A DNA stretch of 64,000 nucleotides from contig NZ_CP104381.1 of NCBI RefSeq assembly GCF_030582395.1, forward strand, positions 1,736,001-1,800,000. Direction: 5' to 3'. Positions 16,801 to 26,525 of the stretch are shown piece by piece (positions within the stretch are counted from its first letter, which is position 1; each line of letters begins with the position of its first letter). A model generated the notes under the pieces. That model saw only the letters and a program-made list of their open reading frames with translations. It was not told the origin of the DNA and searched no databases. The position numbers were made by a program, and so were the translations under genes. Origin of the DNA: Ralstonia pickettii. Its GTDB lineage: Bacteria; Pseudomonadota; Gammaproteobacteria; Burkholderiales; Burkholderiaceae.

Positions 16801-17670
16801 ATGACCGCCCAACTCATTGACGGCAACGCGCTTGCCAAACAACTCCGCGCCGAGGCCGCACAACGCGCAGCGGCCCTGACCGCGCGCGGGCACCAGCCCG
16901 GCCTCGCCGTCATCCTCGTCGGTGACGATCCGGCCAGCCAGGTGTATGTGCGCAACAAGATCAAGGCGTGCGAAGACAACGGCTTTCTGTCCAGCTTCGA
17001 CCGCTACCCGGCTGACTTGTCCGAAGCCGACCTGCTCGGCCGCATCGACGCGCTGAACCGCGACCCACGCATCCACGGCATCCTCGTCCAACTGCCGCTG
17101 CCCAGGCACATCGACAGCCACAAGGTGCTCGAGGCCATCGCGCCCGAGAAAGACGTGGACGGTTTCCACGTGGCCAATGCCGGCGCACTGATGACGGGCG
17201 CCCCACTGTTTCGCCCGTGCACGCCTTACGGCTGCATGAAGATGCTGGAATCGATCAACTACCCGGTGCGCGGCGCCAATGCTGTGGTGGTCGGCGCGTC
17301 GAACATCGTGGGCAAGCCGATGGCGATGCTGCTGCTGCAAGCCGGCGCCACCATCACGATCTGCAACAGCAAGACGCGTGACTTGGCCGCCCACACGCGT
17401 GAGGCCGACATCATCGTGGCCGCCGTCGGGCGCCGCAACATCATCACCGCCGACATGGTCAAGCCAGGCGCGGTCGTCATCGACGTGGGCATGAACCGCG
17501 ACGACGCCGGCAAGCTGTGCGGCGACGTCGACTTTGCCGGCGTCAAGGAAGTCGCCGGCTACATCACGCCTGTTCCGGGCGGTGTCGGCCCGATGACGAT
17601 CACCATGCTGCTGATCAACACCCTGGAAGCCGCCGAGCGCGCTGCTGAAGGAGCCGCGCTGGCGGCGTAA
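16801..17670 (+). CDS. folD: Methylenetetrahydrofolate dehydrogenase/cyclohydrolase
   Basis: 289-residue bifunctional FolD, which converts 5,10-methylene-THF to 10-formyl-THF with NADP+ in one-carbon metabolism. The catalytic segment [17 protein letters not shown] carries the Lys (about residue 53) equivalent to Lys54 of the E. coli enzyme. Also present are GILVQLPLP, the DVDGFH motif, and the dinucleotide-binding segment [16 protein letters not shown]. The C-terminus [17 protein letters not shown] is diagnostic. A perfect TATAAT is 34 bp upstream, and an intrinsic terminator follows at 17698. Confidence 0.97.
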   Translation: MTAQLIDGNALAKQLRAEAAQRAAALTARGHQPGLAVILVGDDPASQVYVRNKIKACEDNGFLSSFDRYPADLSEADLLGRIDALNRDPRIHGILVQLPLPRHIDSHKVLEAIAPEKDVDGFHVANAGALMTGAPLFRPCTPYGCMKMLESINYPVRGANAVVVGASNIVGKPMAMLLLQAGATITICNSKTRDLAAHTREADIIVAAVGRRNIITADMVKPGAVVIDVGMNRDDAGKLCGDVDFAGVKEVAGYITPVPGGVGPMTITMLLINTLEAAERAAEGAALAA

Positions 17671-17697
17671 GCTTCACCCTGATCCAGTTGGAAACGG

Positions 17698-17735
17698 AAA
17701 AAGCGTCCCCACCTCTTGGATCGGACGCTTTTTTT
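17698..17735 (+). terminator. Intrinsic terminator after folD
   Basis: Stem AAGCGTCC (17701-17708) pairs with GGACGCTT (17723-17730), with A on the left and a run of T on the right. The prlC ATG lies only 29 bp downstream, so prlC must be transcribed from read-through or from a promoter overlapping this hairpin. Confidence 0.85.
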
Positions 17736-17763
17736 GTCCCCGAAATTCTCTACCGAGCCCGCC

Positions 17764-19878
17764 ATGACCGACATTTCGCCTAAGGTTGCCACTCCGGCCA
17801 ACAATCCGCTGCTCGATTTTTCTGGTCTGCCGCGCTTCGCGGACATCCGCCCGGAACACATCACTCCGGCCGTCGACGTGCTGCTCGAGCGTGCCGCATC
17901 GGCGGTGGCGCAGGTCAAGGACCCGGCCACGCCCGTCAGCTGGAACACCGTCGTCACCGCACTCGAAGACGCGACCGAACCGCTGGGCCGCGCCTGGGGC
18001 ATCGTCAGCCACCTGAGCGCCGTCGCCGACACGCCCGAGCTGCGTGAAGCGCATGCCGCCAATCTGCCGCGCGTGACCGAATTCTGGTCGGGCCTCGGCC
18101 AGGATCTGGAACTATTCGAGAAGTACAAGGCGATTGCCGATAGCGCGGAATACGCCACGCTGTCGCCCGCGCGCAAGAAGCTGCTTGAGAACGAACTGCG
18201 CGGTTTCCGCTTGGGCGGCGCGGAGCTGCCCGAAGACCAGAAGCCGCGCTTTGCGGCCATCCAGGAGCAGCAGGCGCAACTGACCAAGGCCTTCAGCGAC
18301 CACGTCCTGGATGCGACCAACGCCTACGCACTCGTCATCGACGACGAAGCGCGCCTCGCCGGCCTGCCCGACGACGCCAAGCAGGCTGCACAGGAAGCGG
18401 CACGCCGCGACAATCCTGATGCGACCGGCTGGAAGTTCTCGTTGCACTTCCCGTCGTATTTCCCGGTGCTGCAATACGCGGACGACCGCGCATTGCGCCG
18501 CACGCTGTACGAAGCCAACGTCACGCGTGCGTCCGAATTGGGCGCGCAGTACGGCGGCGGCAAGGCCGAGTGGGACAACACCGCCAACATGGCCGAACAA
18601 CTCACGCTACGCGCCGAAGAAGCGCACATGCTGGGCTATCGCAATTTCGGCGAAGTGTCGCTGGTGCCGAAGATGGCCGACTCGCCCGAAGAGGTGCTGC
18701 GGTTCCTGGGGGAACTGGCTGACCGCGCCCGTCCGTTTGCCGAGAAGGATTGGGAAGAGTTGCAGGCGTTCGCCAAGACCACGCTCGGCATCGACAAGCT
18801 CGAACCGTGGGACATGGCCTACGCGTCGGAAAAGCTGCGCGAAGCGCGCTACGCGTTTTCCGAGCAGGAGGTGAAGCAGTACTTCCCGGAACCTGCCGTG
18901 CTGGATGGCTTGTTCAACGTCGTGCAGACGCTGTTCTCGGTGAAGATCCTGCCGGAGGCGGCCGAGGTATGGCACCCGGACGTCCGCTTCTTCCGCGTCG
19001 AATCTGCCCAGGGTGAATTGCTCGCACAGTTCTACATCGACCTGTATGCGCGCGAAGGCAAGCGTGGCGGTGCATGGATGGACGACGCGCGCGGCCGCAA
19101 GCTGCTGGGCGATGCGGGTGTGCAAACCCCCGTGGCTTACCTCACCTGCAACTTCTCCGGCCCGGTCGGCAACAAGCCCGCGCTGTTCACCCACGACGAG
19201 GTCATCACGCTCTTCCACGAGTTCGGCCACGGCCTGCACCACATGCTCACGCAGGTGGATGAGCTGGGCGTATCGGGCATCAACGGCGTTGAATGGGATG
19301 CGGTGGAGCTGCCGTCGCAGTTCATGGAGAACTTCTGCTGGGAATGGGAAGTGCTCTCGCGCATGACCCGCCACGTGAATTCCGGCGAACCGCTGCCTCG
19401 CAAGCTGTACGACAGCATGCTGGCCGCGAAGAACTTCCAGAACGGCATGGCGACGCTGCGCCAGATCGTGTTCTCGACGTTCGACATGCACCTGCACACG
19501 GACTTCGACCCGAAGGGCGCGACGTCGGTACTGGAGCTGTCGCGCCAGATCAACAATCGCTTCCACGTGGTGCCCCAGGCCGAGTTGTCGCGCTGGCCGA
19601 ACACGTTCAGCCACATCTTTGCGGGCGGCTATGCGGCGGGCTACTACAGCTACAAGTGGGCCGAGGTGCTGTCGGCAGATGCCTATGCCGCGTTCGAGGA
19701 GGCCAGCAAGCTGGGCGGCTCGGTGCTGGATGCAGAAACCGGCGCGCGCTATCGCCGTGAAGTGCTGGCCGTGGGCGGCAGCCGCCCGGCCATCGAATCG
19801 TTCACGGCCTTCCGCGGCCGCGCTCCCAGCATCGATGCACTGCTGCGCCATGGCGGCATGGTGGCGGAAGCCGCGTAA
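17764..19878 (+). CDS. prlC: Oligopeptidase A (M3 family zinc peptidase)
   Basis: 704-residue cytoplasmic zinc metallopeptidase of family M3, close to E. coli PrlC/OpdA (about 680). The zinc site HEFGH is at 485-489 in LFHEFGHGLHHML, and the third ligand region is GVEWDAVELPSQFMENF. The C-terminal YAAGYYSYKWAEVLSADAY is the M3 substrate-binding Tyr segment. It degrades small peptides and cleaved signal peptides. I use ATG 17764; the earlier ATG at 17716 would start inside the folD terminator hairpin. A strong terminator follows. Confidence 0.95.
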   Translation: MTDISPKVATPANNPLLDFSGLPRFADIRPEHITPAVDVLLERAASAVAQVKDPATPVSWNTVVTALEDATEPLGRAWGIVSHLSAVADTPELREAHAANLPRVTEFWSGLGQDLELFEKYKAIADSAEYATLSPARKKLLENELRGFRLGGAELPEDQKPRFAAIQEQQAQLTKAFSDHVLDATNAYALVIDDEARLAGLPDDAKQAAQEAARRDNPDATGWKFSLHFPSYFPVLQYADDRALRRTLYEANVTRASELGAQYGGGKAEWDNTANMAEQLTLRAEEAHMLGYRNFGEVSLVPKMADSPEEVLRFLGELADRARPFAEKDWEELQAFAKTTLGIDKLEPWDMAYASEKLREARYAFSEQEVKQYFPEPAVLDGLFNVVQTLFSVKILPEAAEVWHPDVRFFRVESAQGELLAQFYIDLYAREGKRGGAWMDDARGRKLLGDAGVQTPVAYLTCNFSGPVGNKPALFTHDEVITLFHEFGHGLHHMLTQVDELGVSGINGVEWDAVELPSQFMENFCWEWEVLSRMTRHVNSGEPLPRKLYDSMLAAKNFQNGMATLRQIVFSTFDMHLHTDFDPKGATSVLELSRQINNRFHVVPQAELSRWPNTFSHIFAGGYAAGYYSYKWAEVLSADAYAAFEEASKLGGSVLDAETGARYRREVLAVGGSRPAIESFTAFRGRAPSIDALLRHGGMVAEAA

Positions 19879-19901
19879 CGGCCTGCTGGGCCAGCCGTGA
19901 C

Positions 19902-19937
19902 AACGCCGCTTCGCGCTTGGTGCCGAAGCGGCGTTTT
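19902..19937 (+). terminator. Intrinsic terminator after prlC
   Basis: Perfect 12-bp stem: AACGCCGCTTCG (19902-19913) pairs with CGAAGCGGCGTT (19924-19935), with a 10-nt loop and TTTT at the end. Confidence 0.88.
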
Positions 19938-20028
19938 CATTCGGGCCCGCAGCACTTGATGGCACAATATCGCACCCCTGAACGGCGCCAAAGTGCGCGC
20001 CGTCGCCATTTGCAAGGACCGAGCCCTC

Positions 20029-20838
20029 ATGCGCGTCGCAACCTGGAACGTTAACTCTTTGAAGGTGCGCCTACCGCACGTGCTGCAGTGGCTGGCTGAG
20101 CGCGAAGCCGACGCCACGCCCATCGACCTGCTCTGCCTCCAAGAGCTCAAGCTGCCCGATGACCGCTATCCGCTCGCCGAACTGGACGCAGCGGGCTATA
20201 CGTCGTTGTTCACAGGCCAGAAGACGTACAACGGCGTTGCCATCCTCTCGCGCAAGGCCTCTGTGCCCGAAGGCCGCGATGTAGTGAAGAACATCCCGGG
20301 CTTTACCGACGACCAGCAGCGCATCGTGGCCGCCACATATGACGTGGACGGTGGCCCGGTCCGCGTGATTTCTGCATATATCCCAAACGGACAGGCGCTT
20401 GATTCCGACAAATTTGTCTACAAGCTGCGCTGGCTGGAAGCGCTGCAGGCGTGGCTGACGAGCGAGATGGCAGCAAACCCGCGGCTGATGCTGCTGGGCG
20501 ACTTCAACATCGCCCCGGAAGATCGCGACGTTCACGACCCGAAAAAGTGGGAGGGGCAGAATCTGGTGTCGCCGGAAGAGCGCGCGGCGTTTCGTGCAAT
20601 GCAAGCTGCGGGGCTGGTCGATGCCTTTCGCATGTTCGAGCAGGAAGACAAGCTGTTTTCGTGGTGGGACTACCGCATGTTCGGCTTCAAGCGCAACGCG
20701 GGCCTGCGAATCGACCACATCATGCTGTCGCCCGAACTGGCCAAGCTGTGCGAGTCGTGCCATATCGATCGGGTGCCACGCACGTGGGAACAGCCGTCGG
20801 ACCACACGCCCGTGGTCGCCGCCTTGCGCAGCGCATAA
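20029..20838 (+). CDS. xth: Exodeoxyribonuclease III (AP endonuclease)
   Basis: 269-residue EEP-family exonuclease III, close to the E. coli length of 268. Metal and catalytic motifs are present: ATWNVNSLKVR (Asn), LCLQELKLPD (Glu), GDFNIAPEDRDVHDP (Asp/Asn) and the final SDHTPV (His). It cleaves at abasic sites and degrades 3' ends in base-excision repair. The ATG at 20029 has an AAGGA site; an earlier in-frame ATG at 19993 gives an atypical N-terminus. hpaR follows after only 12 bp, so the two may share a transcript. Confidence 0.95.
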   Translation: MRVATWNVNSLKVRLPHVLQWLAEREADATPIDLLCLQELKLPDDRYPLAELDAAGYTSLFTGQKTYNGVAILSRKASVPEGRDVVKNIPGFTDDQQRIVAATYDVDGGPVRVISAYIPNGQALDSDKFVYKLRWLEALQAWLTSEMAANPRLMLLGDFNIAPEDRDVHDPKKWEGQNLVSPEERAAFRAMQAAGLVDAFRMFEQEDKLFSWWDYRMFGFKRNAGLRIDHIMLSPELAKLCESCHIDRVPRTWEQPSDHTPVVAALRSA

Positions 20839-20850
20839 GGAGCGCCCTGC

Positions 20851-21315
20851 ATGGCTTCCGCCTTCAAGCACCGCAACCTGCCGCATCTCCTGCTGCGCGC
20901 GCGTGAGACCTTCATGGCGCGCTTTCGCCCGATCCTGCGCGAGCGCGGCATCACCGAGCAGCAATGGCGCGTGCTGCGTACGCTCAACGATACCGGCGAC
21001 ATGGAGCCCAACCAACTCGCCGATGCATGCCTGATCCTGAGCCCAAGCCTGACGCGCATGCTGGCGGCAATGGAGCAGTCCGAAATGATCGTGCGTACGA
21101 AGTCATCGGTGGATCAGCGCCGCCAGGTGATTTCGCTCACACCCAAAAGCCGCCAGTTCCTGGCCGACGTTGAACCGCAGGTGGATGCGGAATACGCGCG
21201 CATCGAAGCACAGTTGGGCCGCGCGCGGCTCGATGCACTCTACGCAGCCATTGATGAGTCGATCCAGGTCATGGAAACGCACACGCCCATGGGCCGCTTC
21301 ATCGGCGACGAGTAA
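20851..21315 (+). CDS. hpaR: Homoprotocatechuate degradation regulator, MarR family
   Basis: 154-residue winged-helix MarR regulator. The N-terminus HRNLPHLLLRARETFMARF and ITEQQWRVLRTLNDTGDMEPNQLA are typical of HpaR, and DQRRQVISLT is the wing. HpaR represses the hpa meta-cleavage operon and is released by the aromatic ligand. The gene converges on that operon (6 bp between the stop codons of hpaR and hpaI), which supports the call. The probable operator is the 14-bp palindrome at 27297. An AAGGAG ribosome site lies in the xth-hpaR gap. Confidence 0.92.
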   Translation: MASAFKHRNLPHLLLRARETFMARFRPILRERGITEQQWRVLRTLNDTGDMEPNQLADACLILSPSLTRMLAAMEQSEMIVRTKSSVDQRRQVISLTPKSRQFLADVEPQVDAEYARIEAQLGRARLDALYAAIDESIQVMETHTPMGRFIGDE

Positions 21316-21321
21316 TGCCCG

Positions 21322-22128
21322 TCAATACACACTTGTGGGGGGCTGGGGACTGGCTGCGTCGTCTCCCTTGAATGCCTTGGCCAGTTGCTCTGCGCTGCGC
21401 GCCAGCAACGTGACATCCGTGCCCACCGCAACGAACGTCGCACCCAGCGACAGGTAGTGCTTCGCCTGCGCCTGATCGGCCGACAGAATGCCCGCCGCCT
21501 TGCCTGACGCAACGATGCGTTGAATCGCGCCGTCGATCGCCTCGCGGACTTCCGGATGCCCCGGCGCCCCAAGATGCCCCATGGACGCGGCGAGGTCGCC
21601 CGGGCCAATGAAGACGCCGTCTACGCCGTCCACCGCAAGCATCGCGTCAAGATGCTCCAGGCTTTCTGCCGTTTCAGCCTGGATAAGCGTGCACATCTGC
21701 GCATCGGCCTGGTGGAGGTAATCGTCCACACGGTTCCAGCGTGATGCTCGCGCCAACGCACTGCCAACGCCGCGAATACCGTTCGGGGGATAGCGCATCG
21801 CTTCGACGGCGGCACGCGCCTCGTCGGCGTTCTGCACCATCGGCACAAGCAGCGTCTGCGCGCCGATGTCTACCAGGCGCTTGATCTCGACCGGATCGTT
21901 CCAGGCCGGCCGCACGATGGGATGCGAGGCGTACGGCGCAACCGCCTGCAATTGCGCAAGCGTCGATTGCAGTTGATTCGGCGCATGCTCGTTGTCGATC
22001 AGTAGCCAGTCAAAACCAGCCCCGGCCACAATCTCTGCCGGGTACGGATGCGCCATTGCGAGCCACAATCCAATCTGCGGCCGGCGCTCCGCCAACGCTC
22101 GCTTGAAGTTGTTCACCGGGAGTTGCAT
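21322..22128 (-). CDS. hpaI: 4-hydroxy-2-oxoheptanedioate aldolase
   Basis: 268-residue class II pyruvate aldolase of the HpcH/HpaI family. It splits 4-hydroxy-2-oxoheptanedioate into pyruvate and succinate semialdehyde, the last step of the pathway. Visible: [16 protein letters not shown] at the start, [12 protein letters not shown] (catalytic His/Glu region), [15 protein letters not shown] (metal Glu) and [13 protein letters not shown] (metal Asp). It is the last gene of the leftward operon, 29 bp after hpaH, and runs convergent with hpaR. Confidence 0.95.
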   Translation of the reverse strand: MQLPVNNFKRALAERRPQIGLWLAMAHPYPAEIVAGAGFDWLLIDNEHAPNQLQSTLAQLQAVAPYASHPIVRPAWNDPVEIKRLVDIGAQTLLVPMVQNADEARAAVEAMRYPPNGIRGVGSALARASRWNRVDDYLHQADAQMCTLIQAETAESLEHLDAMLAVDGVDGVFIGPGDLAASMGHLGAPGHPEVREAIDGAIQRIVASGKAAGILSADQAQAKHYLSLGATFVAVGTDVTLLARSAEQLAKAFKGDDAASPQPPTSVY

Positions 22129-22157
22129 GGCCAGGACATCCTTTGGGCGTTAGACAG

Positions 22158-22961
22158 TTAGACGAAATGGCAGGCGATGCTGCCAAGCGGACCGTAGTCG
22201 CAATGGAATGTATCACCGGCCCGCGCGGGCACGGGCCGTGTGAATGAACCGCCAAGGATGACCTGGCCCGGCTCCAGTGCGACGCCGTGCGGCGCCAGCT
22301 TGTTGGCCAGCCAAACCACGCCGTTCGCTGGGTGGTTCAGCACGCCGGCTGCCACGCCTGTCTCTTCGATGACGGCGTTGCGCGAAAAGATGGCACTCAC
22401 CCAGCGCAGGTCCACATCGCGCATGCGGATGGGACGGCCGCCCATCACGACGCCAGCATTGGCCGCATTGTCGGCGATGGTGTCAAACACCTTACGCGGG
22501 CGCCCGCTGTCAGGATCAATCGATTGTGAGCGTGCGTCGATGATCTCCAAGGCCGGTATCACGTGATCCACCGCGTCGTACACATCGAACAGCGTCACCT
22601 CCGGCCCCTCCAAGCGCCTGCCAAGCACGAAGGCGAGTTCCACTTCCACACGCGGCACGATGAAGCGGCTGGTGGGGATCTCGCTCCCCTCGGCAAAGAA
22701 CATGTCATCGAGCAGCGCACCATAGTCGGGCTCGTCGATCTGTGAAGACTGCTGCATGGCGCGTGATGTCAATCCGATCTTGTGGCCCTTCAAGCGTCGC
22801 CCCGCTGCCAGCTTCATCGCAACCCATTCGCGCTGGATGGCATAGGCGTCTTCGATGGTGATGTCGGGGTGGTCAAGCGAGACCTGGCGGATCTGCCTGC
22901 GGTCGATCTCGGCCTGATGCAGGCGACGCGCGATGGTCTGGATGATCGTGGTGTCGAGCAT
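22158..22961 (-). CDS. hpaH: 2-oxo-hept-4-ene-1,7-dioate hydratase
   Basis: 267-residue hydratase of the fumarylacetoacetate-hydrolase/MhpD fold. It adds water to 2-oxo-hept-4-ene-1,7-dioate to form the aldolase substrate. Features include GHKIGLTSRAMQQ, RVEVELAFVLGRRLEG (metal Glu residues) and IPALEIIDAR. The E. coli W HpaH has the same length (267). It begins 3 bp before the hpaF stop codon in the leftward operon, so the two are tightly coupled. Confidence 0.95.
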   Translation of the reverse strand: MLDTTIIQTIARRLHQAEIDRRQIRQVSLDHPDITIEDAYAIQREWVAMKLAAGRRLKGHKIGLTSRAMQQSSQIDEPDYGALLDDMFFAEGSEIPTSRFIVPRVEVELAFVLGRRLEGPEVTLFDVYDAVDHVIPALEIIDARSQSIDPDSGRPRKVFDTIADNAANAGVVMGGRPIRMRDVDLRWVSAIFSRNAVIEETGVAAGVLNHPANGVVWLANKLAPHGVALEPGQVILGGSFTRPVPARAGDTFHCDYGPLGSIACHFV

Positions 22962-22964
22962 GCG

Positions 22965-23354
22965 TCAAGCCTTGCGAAAACGCGCGTGGATGTTGTTGTG
23001 CTTGTAGCTGCCGCCCTCGTCGAACTCGGTCAACTCCATCGACAGCGCCAGATAACGGCGCGCAAAGGCCTGCGCAAAATGTGCCTTGATCGCCTCGAAC
23101 AGCGCGTCGCAGGCGGCCTTCTTGACCTCAGGCGTGCGACCCCCTGCGATTTTGAACGTGACGTGAACGAAAGCGTCGTCCTCTTTGCCGTCGGCCACGC
23201 GGTACTCGGTCAGCTTGATGGCGCGCGAGCGGATACCGCCAGTCGGAAATACGCCGTTCTGCGCCATCAGCGTTTCGTTCATCGCTTGCAGCAATTCCGG
23301 AATGCGGGCGTCGTCGCCCAGGTTGTCGGTGTATTCGACAATGACGTGCGGCAT
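22965..23354 (-). CDS. hpaF: 5-carboxymethyl-2-hydroxymuconate delta-isomerase
   Basis: 129-residue CHMI-type isomerase related to 4-oxalocrotonate tautomerase. The protein starts MPHVIVEYTDNL, giving the catalytic Pro1 after Met removal. It converts 5-carboxymethyl-2-hydroxymuconate to its oxo-ene isomer. The length equals the usual 126-130. An open frame extends far upstream in the same phase, but that extension overlaps hpaD in another frame; the ATG at 23354 with a GGAGG site is clear. It lies between hpaD (10 bp) and hpaH (3 bp). Confidence 0.93.
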   Translation of the reverse strand: MPHVIVEYTDNLGDDARIPELLQAMNETLMAQNGVFPTGGIRSRAIKLTEYRVADGKEDDAFVHVTFKIAGGRTPEVKKAACDALFEAIKAHFAQAFARRYLALSMELTEFDEGGSYKHNNIHARFRKA

Positions 23355-23364
23355 GGCGACCTCC

Positions 23365-24234
23365 TCAGGCTTCAACTTGTTCACGTCCGGGCAGCGGGAA
23401 GATCGCGTTGATCTGGCCAGTGCCGGAACTGGCGAAATATTCGGTGACGACTTCGATGCCCCTGTCATAGGCATCCCAGCCAAGCAGCCCGAGCAACATG
23501 GCTGTGTCGTGCATGCCCCCCTCGCCCTCGCACAGCGATGCGTACTCGGGCAGCATCGCGCAGAAGGTCTTCCAGTCGCCCTGCTTCCAGAGCTCGACCA
23601 CGCGCAGGTCGACTTGCCTGAAAAACTCGCGGCTGATCTGGTGGATGGATTCTTCGGGGCTGCCGTTGTCGTTGAAACGGTGCGAGAGCGATCCGCTGGC
23701 GAGAAATGCGACGGTGCTGTCGCTGGCCACGATGGCCTCGAGCAGCGCTGCGCCGAAGCGGCGGCTTTCTTCCAGTTGGTGCCACGCGCACCACCCGGCA
23801 ATCGACACGACCTTGAAGTGCTGGTCGCTGTTCATGTACCGCATCGGGACCAGCGTGCCGTATTCGAGTTCGAGGCTGTTGATCTCGTGCGCACGCGTGA
23901 ACACGCCGCGCGCCGTTGCCGTCTCTGCAATCAATCGACCCAGCCCCGGATTCCCGGGATACGCATATCGCATGTCCTTGATGAAATGCGGCAGCTCGTT
24001 GCTCGTGTAGACGCCTTCGAAGCGTGCATTGCAATTGACGTGGTAGCCGGCATTGACGAGCCAGTGCACGTCAGACACGACGATGGTGTCCACGCCCAGA
24101 TCGCGGCAACGCTGTCCGATGATGCGGTGGCCCTCGATGGCCGCCTCCCGGCAGCCATGGTGCTTGCCCGGCAGTTCTGACAGGTACATCGACGGCACGT
24201 GGGTGATCTTTGCGGCCAAGGCCAGCTTGCCCAT
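23365..24234 (-). CDS. hpaD: 3,4-dihydroxyphenylacetate 2,3-dioxygenase (LigB-type extradiol)
   Basis: 289-residue ring-cleavage enzyme that opens homoprotocatechuate between C2 and C3. It belongs to the LigB (type III) extradiol group, like E. coli HpaD, not the vicinal-oxygen-chelate type. Iron ligands are likely in the N-terminal ITHVPSMYLSEL and VVSDVHWLVNAGYHVN, with a Glu later in EGEGGMHD. It is fourth in the operon, between hpaE (42 bp) and hpaF. Confidence 0.93.
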   Translation of the reverse strand: MGKLALAAKITHVPSMYLSELPGKHHGCREAAIEGHRIIGQRCRDLGVDTIVVSDVHWLVNAGYHVNCNARFEGVYTSNELPHFIKDMRYAYPGNPGLGRLIAETATARGVFTRAHEINSLELEYGTLVPMRYMNSDQHFKVVSIAGWCAWHQLEESRRFGAALLEAIVASDSTVAFLASGSLSHRFNDNGSPEESIHQISREFFRQVDLRVVELWKQGDWKTFCAMLPEYASLCEGEGGMHDTAMLLGLLGWDAYDRGIEVVTEYFASSGTGQINAIFPLPGREQVEA

Positions 24235-24276
24235 GGTGTCTCCTTCCGCCCTCGTTATGGTGCGTCCGGCGGCGCG

Positions 24277-25758
24277 TCAAACGCCCCAGCGCGGGATATG
24301 GTGGCTGCCCATCGAGATACAGACATTTTTGATTTCGGCAAACACCTCGAGACTGTACTCGCCGCCCTCACGCCCGGTACCGGACGCTTTGACACCGCCG
24401 AAAGGCTGCCGCAGGTCGCGCACGTTCTGGCTATTGACGAAGACCATGCCGGCTTCGATCCCACGCGCCACACGGTGCACCTTGCCCACATCCTGCGTCC
24501 AGATGTACGAGGCCAGACCGTATTCCACGTCATTGGCCAGTTTCAGGCCATCGGCCTCATCCTTGAACGGGATGAGGCAAGCCACGGGGCCAAAGATTTC
24601 TTCCTGCGCCACCCGCATCCGGTTGTCGACATTGGCCAGCACCGTGGGCGCCACGAAGTTGCCGTTCTGCAGGTGGCCGGGCAGGCCAACGGGCTTCTCC
24701 GCGCCGCCGGCCAGAATCTTCGCGCCTTCCTGTTCACCCAGACGGATGTAGCCCGTAACCTTCTCCCAATGCGCGCGCGTGATCATCGAGCCGACATGGG
24801 TCTTCTCGTCCGCCGGGTCGCCCACCACAAGCCGCTTGGCACGTTCGGCAAACTTGCGCACGAAATCGTCGTAGACGCTTTCTTGCACGAAGATGCGCGA
24901 GCCGGCCGTGCAGCGTTCGCCGTTGATGGAGAAGATGGTGAACAGCGACGCATCCAGCGCGCGATCCAGGTCCGCATCGTCGAAGACCAGCACCGGCGAT
25001 TTGCCGCCCAGCTCCATCGAGAATTTCTTCAGGCCGGCGCGCTCCATGATGCGCTTGCCGGTCGTCGTACCGCCGGTGAAGGACACCACCCGCACATCCG
25101 GATGACGCACCAGCGCATCGCCGGCCGTGGCGCCATAGCCTTGCACCACGTTGAGCACACCGGGCGGAATGCCGGCTTCCAAGGCCAGGCGGCCCAATTG
25201 ATCCGCTGTCAGCGGCGACAGCTCCGACATCTTCAGCACGGCCGTATTACCCAGCGCCAGGCACGGAGCGACCTTCCAGGTGGCGGTCATGAATGGCACG
25301 TTCCACGGCGAGATCAACGCGCAAACGCCCACCGGCTGATACAGCGTGTAGTTGAGCATCTGGTCATCGACCGGATACGTGCGGCCATTGACCTGCGTGC
25401 ACACCTCAGCGAAGAAATGGAAGTTATCGGAAGCGCGCGGAATGAGCTGCTTGCTCGTCTGCGCGATCGGCAGGCCAGTGTCCATCGTCTCCAGCGCGGC
25501 CAAGTGCGGCACGTTCTGCTCGATCAGCTCGCCGAGTCGGCGCATCAGCTTGGCGCGCTGCTTGGCCGGCGTGTTGGCCCAGGCCGGAAATGCCGCCTTG
25601 GCCGCCGCTACCGCCGCGTTGATCTCCGCCTCACCGCCCGATGCCACCTCGGTAATGGCCTCGCCCGTGGCCGGATTGGTCGTGACGAAACGCTCGGCAC
25701 TGTCGACCTGGCGGCCGTCGATCCAATGCTTGACTGGGTCCATGTTGACGCGGCTCAT
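24277..25758 (-). CDS. hpaE: 5-carboxymethyl-2-hydroxymuconate semialdehyde dehydrogenase
   Basis: 493-residue NAD+-dependent aldehyde dehydrogenase. The core has ISPWNVPFMTATWKVAPCLA, the NAD fold FTGGTTTGKRIM, the catalytic Glu in MELGGKSPVLVFDD, and the catalytic Cys in INGERCTAGSRIF. The 487-493 length fits HpaE. It oxidises the ring-cleavage product to 5-carboxymethyl-2-hydroxymuconate. The start codon overlaps the stop of hpaG2 by 4 bp, and a clear AGGAG site precedes it. Confidence 0.95.
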   Translation of the reverse strand: MSRVNMDPVKHWIDGRQVDSAERFVTTNPATGEAITEVASGGEAEINAAVAAAKAAFPAWANTPAKQRAKLMRRLGELIEQNVPHLAALETMDTGLPIAQTSKQLIPRASDNFHFFAEVCTQVNGRTYPVDDQMLNYTLYQPVGVCALISPWNVPFMTATWKVAPCLALGNTAVLKMSELSPLTADQLGRLALEAGIPPGVLNVVQGYGATAGDALVRHPDVRVVSFTGGTTTGKRIMERAGLKKFSMELGGKSPVLVFDDADLDRALDASLFTIFSINGERCTAGSRIFVQESVYDDFVRKFAERAKRLVVGDPADEKTHVGSMITRAHWEKVTGYIRLGEQEGAKILAGGAEKPVGLPGHLQNGNFVAPTVLANVDNRMRVAQEEIFGPVACLIPFKDEADGLKLANDVEYGLASYIWTQDVGKVHRVARGIEAGMVFVNSQNVRDLRQPFGGVKASGTGREGGEYSLEVFAEIKNVCISMGSHHIPRWGV

Positions 25759-26525
25759 GCGGGCTCCTTGTTCGGTTCTTCGGCAACGATGGTGCTTACC
25801 AGCCGGCCGATGCCTTCGATTTCGGTGATGACTTCGTCGCCGGGTCGCGTGTCAGCCAACCCCTCGGGCGTGCCGGTGAGAATCATGTCGCCAGGGCTGA
25901 GCGTCATGAAGCTGGAGAACCACGCGATCAACGTCGGAACGTCGAAGATCATGTCGCGCGTGTTGCCTTCCTGCGTGACACGGCCGTTGACGGTGGTCCG
26001 CAGTGCCAGATTCATCGGTTCAGGCACATCGTCTCGGTCGACCAGCCATGGGCCGATGGGCGTACAGGTGTCGCGGCTTTTCACCCGCAGGTTCGGGCGG
26101 TAGTAGTTCTCGAGATAGTCGCGGATGGCGTAGTCGTTGGCCACCGAATAACCGGCCACGTATTCATAGGTGTGCTCGCGCGGCACATCGTGCGCGGTCT
26201 TGCCGATGACCACGACCAGCTCGCATTCGTAGTGCATGAATGCAACGCCAGCCGGGCGCACGGTGTGGGCGCGGTGGCCGATCAGCGTATTGGGCCCTTT
26301 CAGGAACGCAAGCGGCTCCTCGGGCGCCTTGAAGGCCAGCTCCTTTGCGTGGTCGGCGTAGTTCAGGCCCAACGCGAAAACCGTGCGCGGCACCACCGGC
26401 GGCAACCAGACGACCTCGCTTTCATGCAAGACGCGGCCGTCTGCCAGTCGCAGGTGGGAATCGTCGCCGGGCATGGCCGCGGCTTGATGGATCGCGCCGT
26501 CATAGGCAATACGCGCGTGCTTCAT
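25755..26525 (-). CDS. hpaG2: HpaG2: 2-hydroxyhepta-2,4-diene-1,7-dioate isomerase / OPET decarboxylase, C-terminal-type subunit
   Basis: 256-residue fumarylacetoacetate-hydrolase-fold protein. Metal ligands sit in FMHYECELVVVIGK (two Glu) and VANDYAIRDYL (Asp), and the family C-terminal ILTGTPEGLADTRPGDEV is present. In E. coli W the two halves form one 429-residue HpaG; here they are separate genes with a 4-bp overlap (26522-26525). Together they decarboxylate and isomerise 5-oxopent-3-ene-1,2,5-tricarboxylate. I use the ATG at 26525; the ribosome site GGAGG is just before it. Confidence 0.92.
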   Translation of the reverse strand: MKHARIAYDGAIHQAAAMPGDDSHLRLADGRVLHESEVVWLPPVVPRTVFALGLNYADHAKELAFKAPEEPLAFLKGPNTLIGHRAHTVRPAGVAFMHYECELVVVIGKTAHDVPREHTYEYVAGYSVANDYAIRDYLENYYRPNLRVKSRDTCTPIGPWLVDRDDVPEPMNLALRTTVNGRVTQEGNTRDMIFDVPTLIAWFSSFMTLSPGDMILTGTPEGLADTRPGDEVITEIEGIGRLVSTIVAEEPNKEPA